Shown: piece after piece, positions 52,044-61,703 of the stretch | Numbering within the stretch: the first letter of the stretch is position 1 | Layout of the letters: each line of letters opens with the position of its first letter | Assembly: GCA_023460795.1 (NCBI GenBank) | Contig: JAEWPC010000058.1 | Span: 62,001-126,000 of the forward strand | Length of the DNA stretch: 64,000 bases | Direction of reading: 5' to 3' | DNA from: Bacillota bacterium | GTDB taxonomy: Bacteria; Bacillota; Bacilli; Paenibacillales; Paenibacillaceae | Program-made: the position numbers and the translations under genes | Notes under the pieces: model-generated | The model's database searches: none | What the model saw: the letters and a program-made list of their open reading frames with translations, nothing else | Told to the model about the DNA's origin: nothing

Positions 52044-53600
52044 ATGAGTATTCTAACGGTCAAAAATTTAACGCACGGCTTCGGCGATCGTGCGATATTC
52101 AATGATGTATCGTTCCGCCTGCTGAAGGGCGAGCATGTCGGCCTCATCGGCGCGAACGGAGAAGGCAAATCCACGTTCATGAATATCATTACGGGAACTC
52201 TTGAACCTGACGCCGGCAAAGTGGAATGGGCGAAGAACGTGAGGGTCGGCTATCTCGATCAGCATTCCGTGCTTCACAAAGGCATGACGATCCGAGACGT
52301 GCTGAAAGGCGCATTCGGTTATCTGATCAAGCTGGAAGAACAAATGAACGAGATATATGACAAGATGGGATCCGCCACTCCCGAGGAGCTGGAGCAGTTG
52401 CTTGCGGACGTAGGCGACATCCAGGATTTGCTGACGAATAACGACTTCTACCTGATCGACGCGAAGGTTGAGGAGATCGCCCGCGGGCTCGGACTCGGCG
52501 ATATCGGACTCGACCGCGACGTACATGATTTAAGCGGCGGCCAACGGACCAAAGTTCTGCTGGCTAAGCTTCTGCTCGAGAAGCCGGATATCCTTCTGCT
52601 CGACGAACCGACCAACTACTTGGACGAGCAGCATATCGAATGGCTGAAGCGTTACTTGCAGGAATACGAGAACGCCTTTATTCTCGTCTCTCACGATATT
52701 CCGTTCCTGAACAGCGTCATCAACTTAATCTATCATATGGGCAACCAGGAGCTGAACCGGTACGTCGGAGACTACGACAACTTCGTGCAGCAGTACGAGG
52801 CGAAGAAAGCGCAGCTCGAATCCGCTTATAAACGCCAACAGCAGGAGATCGAGGATCTCAAAGACTTCGTCGCCCGCAATAAAGCGCGCGTCTCGACGCG
52901 GAATATGGCGATGTCCCGGCAGAAGAAGCTCGACAACATGGAAGTGATCGAGCTTGCCAAGGAGAAGCCGAAGCCGACGTTTAACTTCAAAGAAGCGCGC
53001 ACCTCCGGCCGCCTGATCTTCGAAGCGAAATCGCTCGTGATCGGCTACGACGAACCGCTGTGCCGCCCGATCGACTTGTTGATGGAGCGCGGACAGAAGA
53101 TCGCGATCGTAGGCGCGAACGGCATCGGCAAGACGACGTTGCTGCGCAGCCTGCTCGGCGAAATCCCTGCCCTCTCCGGCTCGGTGACGAAGGGCGATCA
53201 TCTGAATATCGGCTACTTCGAGCAGGAAATCAAAGCAACCGTGGACGAAACGTGTATCGAAGCGGTATGGAAGAACTTCCCTTCGATGTCGCAATTCGAG
53301 GTTCGCGCGGCGCTGGCCAAATGCGGTCTTACGACGAAGCACATCGAAAGCAAGGTTGCCGTCTTAAGCGGCGGCGAGAAAGCAAAGGTCCGCCTGTGCA
53401 ACCTGATCAACAAAGAGACGAATGTTCTTGTGTTCGACGAGCCGACGAACCATCTCGACGTCGATGCGAAAGACGAGCTGAAGCGAGCGCTCAAAGCGTA
53501 TAAAGGCAGCGTCCTGCTCATTAGCCACGAACCGGAATTTTACCGCGATGTCGCGACAGAAGTATGGAACTGCGAATCGTGGACGACAAAGGTATTCTAA
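52044..53600 (+). CDS. ABC-F family ATPase (YfmM/YkpA-like)
   Basis: A 518-residue soluble protein with two ABC domains: Walker A GANGEGKST (about 36-44) with signature LSGGQRTK, and GANGIGKTT (about 352-360) with LSGGEKAK, both with Walker B (LLLDEPTNYLD; LVFDEPTNHLD). The linker between them is charged and helical. ABC-F proteins act on the ribosome as translation factors or antibiotic-resistance proteins. No resistance-type leader is seen directly upstream of this gene. Confidence 0.93.
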   Translation: MSILTVKNLTHGFGDRAIFNDVSFRLLKGEHVGLIGANGEGKSTFMNIITGTLEPDAGKVEWAKNVRVGYLDQHSVLHKGMTIRDVLKGAFGYLIKLEEQMNEIYDKMGSATPEELEQLLADVGDIQDLLTNNDFYLIDAKVEEIARGLGLGDIGLDRDVHDLSGGQRTKVLLAKLLLEKPDILLLDEPTNYLDEQHIEWLKRYLQEYENAFILVSHDIPFLNSVINLIYHMGNQELNRYVGDYDNFVQQYEAKKAQLESAYKRQQQEIEDLKDFVARNKARVSTRNMAMSRQKKLDNMEVIELAKEKPKPTFNFKEARTSGRLIFEAKSLVIGYDEPLCRPIDLLMERGQKIAIVGANGIGKTTLLRSLLGEIPALSGSVTKGDHLNIGYFEQEIKATVDETCIEAVWKNFPSMSQFEVRAALAKCGLTTKHIESKVAVLSGGEKAKVRLCNLINKETNVLVFDEPTNHLDVDAKDELKRALKAYKGSVLLISHEPEFYRDVATEVWNCESWTTKVF

Positions 53601-53616
53601 GGCCGTATCAACGAAC

Positions 53617-53664
53617 AAGGGGTTATCTCTTCGCCATCCGCCGATGACGAAGGGATAACCCCTT
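53617..53664 (+). terminator. Rho-independent terminator after the ABC-F gene
   Basis: Eleven-base-pair stem AAGGGGTTATC/GATAACCCCTT (53617-53627, 53654-53664), with a smaller inner CTTCG/CGAAG pairing, then CTCTTGTTATT. Confidence 0.75.
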
Positions 53665-53670
53665 CTCTTG

Positions 53671-54174
53671 TTATTTCAAGTTGATCCCGATCATGACCAA
53701 GTCCCTCTCCACTCCGTCCAATACGGCTACGCGCGGCAACCTCCCCCACTCTTGAAAGCCGAACTTCCTGAGCAGCGCAAGACTAGGTTCGTTATGTCCG
53801 AATACGAGGCCGACGAGGTTGTCGATGCCAAGTCGCGGGCATTCGTCAATCGCCTTCTTCAGCAACAGGCTTCCGATCCCTCGTCCGCGATAGCTTGCGT
53901 CGATGTAGATGCTGATCTCCGCAGTCGCGTTGTACGCCGGCCGGCTGTGGAACGACTGAAAGCTAAGCCATGCGATCATCCGCTCGTCTTCTTTCAACAC
54001 CCAGATAGGTCGGCGTTCCGGCGAATGCTCGTTAAACCACGCGTGTCGGCTTTCTACCGTCACCGGCTCCAAATCCGCCGTAACCATACGGCTTGGAATC
54101 GTGGAGTTGTAGATTTCGACGATACGATCTAAATCATCTAAAGTTGCATCCGTAACGGTCATGTTCGGTCGCAT
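53671..54174 (-). CDS. GNAT N-acetyltransferase, phosphinothricin-acetyltransferase-like
   Basis: A 167-residue acetyltransferase with VTDATLDDLDRIVEIYN at the start, STIPSRMVTADLEPVTVE and the acetyl-CoA-binding stretch SYRGRGIGSLLLKKAI. It resembles the bar/pat group, but the substrate cannot be assigned from sequence. ATG 54174 or 54162 are both possible starts. Confidence 0.85.
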   Translation of the reverse strand: MRPNMTVTDATLDDLDRIVEIYNSTIPSRMVTADLEPVTVESRHAWFNEHSPERRPIWVLKEDERMIAWLSFQSFHSRPAYNATAEISIYIDASYRGRGIGSLLLKKAIDECPRLGIDNLVGLVFGHNEPSLALLRKFGFQEWGRLPRVAVLDGVERDLVMIGINLK

Positions 54175-54225
54175 GCGGCAGCCTCTCCCAGGTCATAATG
54201 ATAATCTGAGCATTCGCAATGCCCG

Positions 54226-54231
54226 TATAAT
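54226..54231 (+). promoter_or_regulatory. TATAAT -10 box just upstream of the 54251 gene
   Basis: A consensus -10 hexamer whose transcript would start near 54238, at the ribosome site GGAGGTG (54238-54244). This leaves no room for translation from ATG 54236 and favours CTG 54251. Confidence 0.45.
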
Positions 54232-54250
54232 AGGTATGGAGGTGATCGAA

Positions 54251-54706
54251 CTGTTTCAATCCCGTTCTAAGTATAACCGACTCGGGGTTAGCTGCGCCAT
54301 TCTCGTACTGTATGCTCTTTTGCTGCCATGCGGAACAAGCTTTGCGGAACCCTTGCGTCCGCCCGTTGAAATATTCGACGTCAAAGAAGAGAAAGTCGTC
54401 CATGTCATTCCGATGAACGACGCGCTCCATGAGATGATAGTTAATGCCCTTAATCAATCGCCTAACCCTTATGGAGGCGTCACGATGAATCCGACGGGAG
54501 GCATTGTCGCGCACTTCCGATACCCGGTGCCATTAAAGCTAGACAACCCCATCTATCCGCAGCCAGTCAGCGAGCTTTACTTGTTCCTGGAGCAACATAC
54601 CGCCCCGCTCGCCTTGCTGTTCTTCAGCAATGGACATAAGCCGCGCGTATATACGTTACAAGCCGATGCGAAGAGCCTCATACAAAGCGTGAAGCCCAAA
54701 CCCTAA
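54251..54706 (+). CDS. Small exported protein, unknown; probable CTG start
   Basis: About 151 residues from CTG 54251 (an ATG at 54236 or 54161 extends it). A signal peptide (about 12-32, ending TSFA) precedes a domain that begins EPLRPPVEIFDVKEEKVVHVIP and ends QADAKSLIQSVKPK. A similar layout of short, exported, single-domain proteins is common in Paenibacillus; the family is not recognised. Position-specific evidence: GGAGGTG with 6-bp spacing supports CTG. The 3' end overlaps the lysE remnant (opposite strand) by 51 bp. Confidence 0.55.
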   Translation: MFQSRSKYNRLGVSCAILVLYALLLPCGTSFAEPLRPPVEIFDVKEEKVVHVIPMNDALHEMIVNALNQSPNPYGGVTMNPTGGIVAHFRYPVPLKLDNPIYPQPVSELYLFLEQHTAPLALLFFSNGHKPRVYTLQADAKSLIQSVKPKP

Positions 54707-55195
54707 CAGGACGAAAGCGGCGACGTAATTGATCGTTCTCATCGCCCTCTCGTTCACCTTGTGTCTTAAGCTTCCGACGGCCTGGCTCAGCAACAGCCAC
54801 CAAGCGGCAGAGCCAACGCATACGCCTACAACCATCCATACGGCCGAAGACGTGCCGTTATCGATGTTCAAGCCGGCGAACAACCCAGCGAAGGACAGGA
54901 TCGTCATCGGATTCGTCAAGGTGAGCATTAACGTCGACGTATAAGCCCGTAAGTAGCCCTTCCCTTCGCGTACGCTGGCTTCCTCGCTCGCGATGGACGA
55001 CTTTAACGTCCGAATCGCCAAATAGACCAGGAACAAAGCGCCCGCCGTATGCAGCCATTCCGACTGCTCCAATAGAATCTGCGTCGCGAAGTTTAGCCCG
55101 AGCGCGGCGATACAGCCGTAAATCGTATCGGCCGTTGCCGCCCCCAGGCCTGTTATGCGAACAGCCGCCTTCCCGTTCAGGGAAGGCGGCAGCAA
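54656..55195 (-). pseudogene. LysE-family exporter, N-terminus lost
   Basis: The frame has 179 residues of the LysE/RhtB family (GLGAATADTIYG, LFLVYLAIRT, TLTNPMTILSF, AWWLLLSQAV), but the first helix and its conserved turn (about 30 residues) are missing. Instead the reading frame begins inside an 11-bp GC hairpin (55164-55190, residues PSLNGKAAV) that lies after the LTA-synthase gene. A family member needs the first helix for its five-to-six-helix fold, so the gene is probably non-functional. Alternatively a start codon further upstream was lost. Confidence 0.7.
55164..55190 (-). terminator. GC-rich hairpin after the LTA-synthase gene
   Basis: Perfect 11-bp stem GCCGCCTTCCC/GGGAAGGCGGC (55164-55174, 55180-55190), 5-base loop, no real T-run. 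It follows the stop at 55206 and overlaps the broken start of the lysE remnant. Confidence 0.5.
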
Positions 55196-55205
55196 GCAGG
55201 TTATC

Positions 55206-57095
55206 CTATGGGTTTACGTCATCCGACGGTTCGCCGGTTTGTTTGTCTGGCAACTGCGGAATATAGCTGTCCGATAGATGAAGAAGCTCGAGCGTATGGT
55301 TATACTCCTCTTCCGTTACGTCCGCAGCGGTATCCGGGACGTTCGGCAGCGGGAAGTTGTCTCCGTCATCATAAGCTGCTCCCGGAAGGAACAGCTTACG
55401 TTCCGTGAAGACGGAACCCGTAGGCAAGAAGTGTCTCATCGGCAGCTTGTTGACGGTCTGATTGAATAGATCTTGGCCGAAATGAATTTGCTGATCGAGC
55501 GAGATGCCCATCAAGTTCGCCAGCGTAGGCAGAATATCGACTTGACCGCCTGCCGTATCCAGCTTCGCAGGGTACGAGACGCCCGGAATGTGCGCGATGA
55601 GCGGTATATTGAACATATCGGTGTAGCCGTACTCGTGCCCGAGAATCCCCTCCATGAGCGATTTCTCGTGTTTATCCAGTGAGTACAACGGCAAACCTTG
55701 GTGGTCGCCGTACAACAGAACGATACTGTTGTCCCACAGACCGCTGCTCTTCAGCTTATCGATGAATTGTCCAAGCGCGTAATCCGCATAGTTCTGCGCC
55801 TCGAGATAGTGCCCGACGAGCGTTCCGTCGTAGTCGTCCGGCAGATCGAACTTCACCTTGTCTTCCGGAATATCGTACGGGTGATGCGAGCTCATCGAGA
55901 TCAACTGTGCATAAAACGGTTGACCGCTGGCGGACATCTCCTGCAGTTTGGTGAACGTTTTGTCGTACAACACTTCGTCGGAAGCGCCGAACGCCACATG
56001 GTCCTCATCGCCGAAGTAGGACTGGTCGTAATATTGATCGAATCCGATCGCGGAGTATAGCTCTCTGCGATTCCAAAAGTCTACTTGGTTCGTGTGGAAG
56101 GTCGCCGTATTGTACCCTTGCGCGCTGAGCAGTTTAGGCAAGCTTGGCAATGCTTTTCTCACGTAATTGTCGGTCGCCGGCTCGTGCTTTGGCACGTACA
56201 ACGAGGTATTCACCACGAACTCCGCATCGGAAGTCGTACCTTGGCCAACCATCGTATAAAAGTGGTTGAAGTGGAAATCGTCGCTGGCGAGCTTGTTCAT
56301 GTTCGGCGTCAGTTCTTTGCCGTCGATCGTCAATCCGACCAAGAAATTCTGGAACGATTCCATCTGAATAATGATGACGTTCTTGCCTTGAGCAGAGGCG
56401 GCATATTTCGGGGCTGCCGCAGGGGTGATCCCCTTAAGCTGGTCGATCGACGATTGCGTAATGTCTTCCATCTCGACCCAATCTTCTTCCTCGGTCGAGT
56501 CCGCGAAGATGGTGTAGATCTCGTAATTCAGAATTCCCATCTCTTCGGCTTGCTTGTTCTCGTTCATGCTGGCTTTGTTCGTCCAAATGTTAAAGAAACA
56601 GAGCGCGATGGACAGCGTGATCATTACGGAAATAGCAGGTTTACGGAACGGTCTTGGGCGAATCGGCTTCGGAGCCGACTTCGATTTGTAATGCGCCCAG
56701 ACCAGGAACACGGCGAGTACGATAATGTCGAAGAACACGAGCAAATAATAAGGATCCATCAACGAATAAGTGCTGTTGCCGACCTTCGTGACTTTATCGG
56801 CTTGCTTCAGGGCATGATAAGTGGCGATAATGCCGTAATACTTGTAGTACATAAGTACCGCGAAGTATAAGACGGTGACGAGCAAGTTCACGATGACGTA
56901 GTACAGAATCTTACGCTTCGTCGCGAACCATTCGATCAGGCAGAAGATCGCCCAGAAGAACGGTACCTCCGTCGCTACGGTCTCCCAGGAAGGTCCGTCG
57001 GCGAATACAACGTACCAGGCCAACGCGCCTTTCAAAGCTAAGATAACGGTGAACAGCAGAAATCTGCGATTTATTAATTTCAACCATAAAGACAT
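55206..57095 (-). CDS. LTA synthase family protein (LtaS-like sulfatase)
   Basis: A 629-residue membrane enzyme: five N-terminal helices (about 8-170), then a large extracytoplasmic sulfatase-like domain with VIIIQMESFQNFL, the catalytic Thr in GQGTTSDAEF and LPTLANLMG near the end. It transfers glycerol-phosphate from phosphatidylglycerol to lipoteichoic acid or a relative. The start is taken at 57095 because AAAGGA sits 9 bp before that ATG; one at 57104 overlaps the site. Confidence 0.9.
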   Translation of the reverse strand: MSLWLKLINRRFLLFTVILALKGALAWYVVFADGPSWETVATEVPFFWAIFCLIEWFATKRKILYYVIVNLLVTVLYFAVLMYYKYYGIIATYHALKQADKVTKVGNSTYSLMDPYYLLVFFDIIVLAVFLVWAHYKSKSAPKPIRPRPFRKPAISVMITLSIALCFFNIWTNKASMNENKQAEEMGILNYEIYTIFADSTEEEDWVEMEDITQSSIDQLKGITPAAAPKYAASAQGKNVIIIQMESFQNFLVGLTIDGKELTPNMNKLASDDFHFNHFYTMVGQGTTSDAEFVVNTSLYVPKHEPATDNYVRKALPSLPKLLSAQGYNTATFHTNQVDFWNRRELYSAIGFDQYYDQSYFGDEDHVAFGASDEVLYDKTFTKLQEMSASGQPFYAQLISMSSHHPYDIPEDKVKFDLPDDYDGTLVGHYLEAQNYADYALGQFIDKLKSSGLWDNSIVLLYGDHQGLPLYSLDKHEKSLMEGILGHEYGYTDMFNIPLIAHIPGVSYPAKLDTAGGQVDILPTLANLMGISLDQQIHFGQDLFNQTVNKLPMRHFLPTGSVFTERKLFLPGAAYDDGDNFPLPNVPDTAADVTEEEYNHTLELLHLSDSYIPQLPDKQTGEPSDDVNP

Positions 57096-57312
57096 CTCGA
57101 TCATTCCTTTCGCAACACAAAAATAGGCCGGTCAACAAACCGAAGCCTGCGTGTCGTCTAGCTGCAAATCTTCACTGGTCATTCTTCGATTCTTTCAATC
57201 TAGCAAAGAAAAAAATCAAAGGCAAGTGTAGATGTTGGACCGTTAACTAAAGATTAGTTAAATGTGTCTTAATGATGGCTGAGGAAATGCTGAAAGCTTA
57301 CTGCTACGGCGT

Positions 57313-57741
57313 TTATTCCACTTCGACCGCATCATAAGTACATCGAAATCTTTCGGTTCCAGGAGTCTTCTCTCCGATGCTTTCAATCGTGAACCCGATG
57401 CTTCTGTAGAACTCGACCGATTCCTCGTCGGTTTCCGCTTCGATCGAGACAGGATTGAATTGATGAAGCAGCTCGAGAATCATGCCGCGTCCAAATCCGG
57501 CTCCTCTCGCTTCGGGTTGGACCGCGATATGACGCAAGGTCATTCGTTCGTTCGATTCGGTGCGAAATCCGACGATGCCGACGATTTGTCCTTCCGATTC
57601 ATACCCCATAATGCTTAGATCGTCTGTCGTTCGATATTGCTCGATCGCACGAGATACGTGTTCGGAATCCGGAAATTCGGACAGCTCGATCAAGTTTTGT
57701 ACTTCTTCCTCATGAAGACGCGATTTCAAATCCACTAACAA
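57313..57741 (-). CDS. GNAT N-acetyltransferase
   Basis: A 142-residue acetyltransferase with RHIAVQPEARGAGFGRGMI (CoA-binding motif A) and EFYRSIGFTIESIG (motif B). The substrate is unknown. It stands alone, about 200 bp from the LTA-synthase start. Confidence 0.85.
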   Translation of the reverse strand: MLVDLKSRLHEEEVQNLIELSEFPDSEHVSRAIEQYRTTDDLSIMGYESEGQIVGIVGFRTESNERMTLRHIAVQPEARGAGFGRGMILELLHQFNPVSIEAETDEESVEFYRSIGFTIESIGEKTPGTERFRCTYDAVEVE

Positions 57742-57898
57742 TTCAGCCAGCCCCCTTCGACCTATTCGTGCCCGTCTTTATCTGTAGGTTCTTATTATAC
57801 GTCACCTAGGATGTACGCTCCAAACTTGTTCGCGCTTACATCTGAAAATGGCTAAAAATTAATGTTGGGACGCCCATCCTACCATAGAGAGTCAGAGA

Positions 57899-58744
57899 TT
57901 ATTGCGCGAGCAGTACGATACCTATCGTAATAAGCACGGAAGCCCAGATGCGTTGCTTCCCCTGCGGTTCGCTTAACAGGAATACCCCCATTAACGTGCC
58001 GAATACGGTGCCGATCTCTCTCATCGGAGCAAGCTGGGACACGGGAAGCATCTCCAGCGCCTTCAGGAAGAGGATGTAACCGCCCGGGGAGAGAATACCC
58101 CCGATCAATATCGTCCGCCAATTGACGCGCCACTCTCTTCCGATCCCCTTCTCGCGTAACGCGATAAAAGTAAGAGCCGCGAAGTTGCCGATGTTCGTCA
58201 GTTCCGTTAATAGTTGCGGAGGGACATGACGGATCGCCACTTTATCGACAACCGTATAGGCCGTAATCATCGCGCCGACCGTCAGAGCAACGTAAATCGC
58301 ATAGTTCCCTCTTTTCACGAGTTGCCCGAAACGAAGATCTCCCGCTCGAAAAATACCGATGACGATACACGCGATTCCGATCCAACCGAGGAGTTGCAGC
58401 CGCTCATTGAGGAGAAGAACGCCGAACACCGGCACGAGCAGCGGGCTTGTCCCTCTCATGATCGGATACACCTGCGACAGGTCGCCGAGCTTGTAAGCTT
58501 GCGCAAGTAAATAGATGTATACGCCGTGGATGATGACGCTTGCCGCGATGATCAACCATCCTTGCGGATCGACTTGCGAGAAAGCGCCACGCTCAGACCA
58601 TACGAACGGCATAAACATAATGGAAGACGTTCCGCAGCAAAGCCACAGAAAAACATGTTTGTTGATGCTTCGCTTGGCGAATAAATTCCACACCGAATGC
58701 ACGAAGCCGGATAAGAGCACTAACCCGAATGCCGCGTAAGCCAA
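57899..58744 (-). CDS. EamA/DMT-family transporter
   Basis: A 281-residue protein with ten hydrophobic helices in two EamA repeats (first: YAAFGLVLLSGFVHSVWN; second about 146-281). The motif GTSPLLVPVFGVLLLNERL ends the first repeat. DMT transporters export or import metabolites such as amino acids or nucleotide sugars; the substrate is unknown. Confidence 0.85.
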   Translation of the reverse strand: MAYAAFGLVLLSGFVHSVWNLFAKRSINKHVFLWLCCGTSSIMFMPFVWSERGAFSQVDPQGWLIIAASVIIHGVYIYLLAQAYKLGDLSQVYPIMRGTSPLLVPVFGVLLLNERLQLLGWIGIACIVIGIFRAGDLRFGQLVKRGNYAIYVALTVGAMITAYTVVDKVAIRHVPPQLLTELTNIGNFAALTFIALREKGIGREWRVNWRTILIGGILSPGGYILFLKALEMLPVSQLAPMREIGTVFGTLMGVFLLSEPQGKQRIWASVLITIGIVLLAQ

Positions 58745-58769
58745 CTCCGATCACCTGTCTGCTGGAGAG

Positions 58770-59438
58770 TCAGAGAATCTCCATGATTTGATGTAGGCTG
58801 CGAATCACGTGATCGGGCTTTACGTGAAGCTCGTCCCGCCAAGGCTGATTCGATTGTAACCAAATCGTCTTCATGCCGACGCTAGCAGCGCCTGCGACAT
58901 CGTTGACCGGGTGATCTCCGACATAGACGCATTGTTCAGGCGGCAATCCGAGAGAATCGAGCGCCATTCGGAAAATGGCCGCATCCGGCTTCTTAACGCC
59001 TGCTTCTTCCGATACGAGAATGATATCGAAGTCGCCTCTTAGGTTGATTTGATCGATTTTGCCATATTGGATTTCCGTTCTGCCGTTCGTAATGAGCCCT
59101 GTTCGGTATTTCGTGCGCAAATAGGCCAGAACTTCTCTCGCTTGGTCCATTAGTATCGCATTCTTAACGTAGTTAACCTTATAATAGTCCATCAGTTGTT
59201 CGAGTTCAGGCTTTGCGGTCCCCGCCCAAGGGTACTCCGCCAGCAGCTCGCGGAACAGCTCGCGTTTGTCTTTATATCCGTCTTCATCGCGTACGATCAT
59301 ATCTTCGACCATTTCGTCGCGACCATCATGATGGATGAAGTATTCGTTAACGAAAGATGCTGCGAATCCTCTGAACGTCCGCGTCCGATCCAGTACCGTC
59401 TGATCCAAATCGAGAATGACTGCTTTTATCCCGTTCAC
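58770..59438 (-). CDS. HAD-superfamily hydrolase
   Basis: A 222-residue HAD phosphatase: motif I DLDQTVLD (residues about 10-17), motif II LITNG (about 112-118), motif III Lys in EAGVKKPD and motif IV VYVGDHPVNDV. It probably dephosphorylates a phosphorylated metabolite. It lies 26 bp upstream of the EamA transporter on the same strand, a probable two-gene operon. Confidence 0.9.
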   Translation of the reverse strand: MNGIKAVILDLDQTVLDRTRTFRGFAASFVNEYFIHHDGRDEMVEDMIVRDEDGYKDKRELFRELLAEYPWAGTAKPELEQLMDYYKVNYVKNAILMDQAREVLAYLRTKYRTGLITNGRTEIQYGKIDQINLRGDFDIILVSEEAGVKKPDAAIFRMALDSLGLPPEQCVYVGDHPVNDVAGAASVGMKTIWLQSNQPWRDELHVKPDHVIRSLHQIMEIL

Positions 59439-59471
59439 GGTTGCCTCCCAACCTTCCGATAAAACGCAAAA

Positions 59472-59502
59472 AAGGAAGAGAGAAATCGTTCTCTCTTTCC
59501 TT
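59472..59502 (-). terminator. Hairpin between cbaA-type and HAD genes
   Basis: Stem AAGGAAGAGAGAA paired with TTCTCTCTTTCCTT (59472-59484, 59489-59502, one bulge) with a T-run on the minus strand. It ends transcripts arriving from 59565. Confidence 0.7.
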
Positions 59503-59564
59503 ATTCGCTTTACAGAAAGAATATAGTTATTATTTTACAGCATGTTGCGAGTTTTGCCTATCTA

Positions 59565-61199
59565 TTACCAGGTGACATAGCCTGGCGACGGAACGGTGTT
59601 CTTGATCATGTCGATCAGCGGAAGCGTGTATGCGAACAGAATGAGCGCGACCGCGATGCCGATCCATACGCCCCAGCGTTCGAGGAACGCCGGCGTCTTC
59701 TCGGAGGCTTCGGACACTTCGCCGATCGGATACTCGGTTTCTCCTCTTGGAGCGCGCAGCAGACCGATTATGTTGTAGACGATCATGATGACGCCGATGA
59801 ACAGAATCGATCCGCCGATCGCCATCGCGACGTGGTAAGGCATCCAAAGTATGGCGTCCGGGTGATCGTTGTACGTGTTGTACGCCGTGCGGCGCGGCGA
59901 ACCAAGCAGACCGACGATATGCATCGCGCCCGACATGAAGAACATGCCGACGCACCAAGTAATCGTCTGGATAATGCCGAGCTTGTTCATTCTCGGCGTC
60001 AGCACGCGTCCGGTAATCGCGGGGATCAGCCAGTACAGAATGCCGAAGAACGTTAGAGCGACGCTCGTCGCGACCGTAATGTGGAAGTGGCCCGTTACCC
60101 ACAGCGTATTATGCACGACGGCATTCATCTGGTTACTCGCATTGATGATCCCCCCTGCACCCGCAGGAATGAAGATCAACATGCCCATGAAAGGAGCGAA
60201 GAAACGAACGTCTTTCCAAGGCAGCTTCTTCACCCAACCGAACGTGCCCTTCGCGCCTTTGGAGCGACCGTAGAGCTCGAACGTGGCGAACATCGAGAAC
60301 GCCGTCATGAGCGAAGGAATAATAACCATGAACGTCAGAACGACTTGTAGGTATTTCCAGAACGGCGAGATACCCGGCTCCATGAGCTGATGGTGGAAGC
60401 CGACCGGAATCGAGAACAGCAGGAACAGCATGAACGACAGTCTGGCCAACGAATCGCTGAAAATTTTACCGCCGATGACCTTCGGAATGACGACATACCA
60501 GCAAATGTAAGCCGGCAGCAGCCAGAAGTAGACGAGCGGATGCCCGAAGTACCAGAACAGCGTGCGGCTTAATACGACGTTAACCGTATCGACCCAACCG
60601 AACGACCAAGGAATGAGCTGGACGACGACTTCGACCGCGACGCCGATCGTGCAAATTTGCCAGAGCAGCATCGTGACGACGGACATGTAGGCGAACAGCG
60701 GCGACAGCTTGCCCTTGTTCGCTCTTCTCCAACGAACGTACTGATAGAATATACCGAATCCGCTTAGCCAACTTCCGACGACGACAAGCGCGAGCGCGAC
60801 GTAGAACCAAGGCGAAGCCTTCATCGGCGCGTAGAACGTGTACAGAACGCTAGCTTTGCCGAGCAGAATGACGATGACGCCCATGACGGTGCCGATCGAC
60901 ATCAGCATGTATCCGGCCCAACCGAACTTGCGGGAAACAGGCAGCAGCTTGCCGCCAAGCGTATGCGATACCCCTGAGTATAGGAAGCCGACGATAAAAT
61001 AAGTGGTGAAAATAAGCGCCATCAGGACGCCGTGTGCGGTTAACAACTCGTAATAACCGATATTCGCGGGCAGCTCAATCGACCCGCTCTTCACCATGCT
61101 CTGCAGCAACCCCGCGATGCCGCCGATGAACAGCGCGGCGAATGCGAACAAGATGTGAGCAAGGACGAGCTTGCTGTCGCTTCTGTCAAATGACTTCAT
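59565..61199 (-). CDS. cbaA: b(o/a)3-type terminal oxidase subunit I
   Basis: A 544-residue haem-copper oxidase of the type B (ba3-like) group, with about 13 helices. Ligand segments are seen: LTAHGVLMA (haem), WYFGHPLVYFWLLPAY (CuB and cross-linked His-Tyr), SNQMNAVVHNTLWVTGHFH (CuB and haem). It lacks the long K-channel features of subunit I in A-type oxidases. It follows subunit II by 12 bp in an operon of hemerythrin, subunit IIa, II and I. Confidence 0.93.
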   Translation of the reverse strand: MKSFDRSDSKLVLAHILFAFAALFIGGIAGLLQSMVKSGSIELPANIGYYELLTAHGVLMALIFTTYFIVGFLYSGVSHTLGGKLLPVSRKFGWAGYMLMSIGTVMGVIVILLGKASVLYTFYAPMKASPWFYVALALVVVGSWLSGFGIFYQYVRWRRANKGKLSPLFAYMSVVTMLLWQICTIGVAVEVVVQLIPWSFGWVDTVNVVLSRTLFWYFGHPLVYFWLLPAYICWYVVIPKVIGGKIFSDSLARLSFMLFLLFSIPVGFHHQLMEPGISPFWKYLQVVLTFMVIIPSLMTAFSMFATFELYGRSKGAKGTFGWVKKLPWKDVRFFAPFMGMLIFIPAGAGGIINASNQMNAVVHNTLWVTGHFHITVATSVALTFFGILYWLIPAITGRVLTPRMNKLGIIQTITWCVGMFFMSGAMHIVGLLGSPRRTAYNTYNDHPDAILWMPYHVAMAIGGSILFIGVIMIVYNIIGLLRAPRGETEYPIGEVSEASEKTPAFLERWGVWIGIAVALILFAYTLPLIDMIKNTVPSPGYVTW

Positions 61200-61211
61200 C
61201 CGCTAATCCCC

Positions 61212-61688
61212 CTATTGTACGACGATCGTAGTTGCCATGTATTCATGGCCCGTGCCGCAATACTCGTTGCAAAGAATCAAATATTTGCCTGGCTTATCGA
61301 ACGTATGGGTGATGTGGCTTACTTCGCCCGGTTCGATCATCATATTAACGTTCGTGCCGACGATCGCGAAGCCGTGAACGACGTCCGATGTCGTAACGAT
61401 GAAGTCGACCTTGGCGCCGACAGGCACTTGCATCGGTTCAGCCGGTTCGTATCCGAACGCGTATGCCGTCATGATCGCTTCATAATGATTTTTGCCGATT
61501 TGATTCAACCCGGGGTTATCGAATGGCGCCGTCTCGGCCACCTTCGTCGGATCGATCGTGTGGTGGTGCTCGCTCGGCGGCTTCATCCCCATCGAGAACG
61601 CCATAACGCCGAGCACGATCAGGAATACCGCTAGCATCGATATTCCGAACTTAAGCCAAGTTTTTTCAAGACGATGAAGATGCATCAA
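61212..61688 (-). CDS. cbaB: b(o/a)3-type oxidase subunit II with CuA site
   Basis: A 158-residue protein with one N-terminal helix (about 14-35) and a cupredoxin domain. The CuA ligands are His105 (VVHGF), Cys140, Cys144, His148 and Met151 (CNEYCGTGHEYM). It accepts electrons from cytochrome c. TTG (61688) or ATG (61685) may be the start; GGAGGAG lies 7-10 bp upstream. Confidence 0.94.
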   Translation of the reverse strand: MMHLHRLEKTWLKFGISMLAVFLIVLGVMAFSMGMKPPSEHHHTIDPTKVAETAPFDNPGLNQIGKNHYEAIMTAYAFGYEPAEPMQVPVGAKVDFIVTTSDVVHGFAIVGTNVNMMIEPGEVSHITHTFDKPGKYLILCNEYCGTGHEYMATTIVVQ

Positions 61689-61703
61689 TGTTCCACTCCT
61701 CCG

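Noticed and set aside
54134..54514. Antisense frame overlapping the 54251 gene
   Set aside because: The plus-strand frame has a signal peptide and a ribosome site; the minus frame has neither and no domain.
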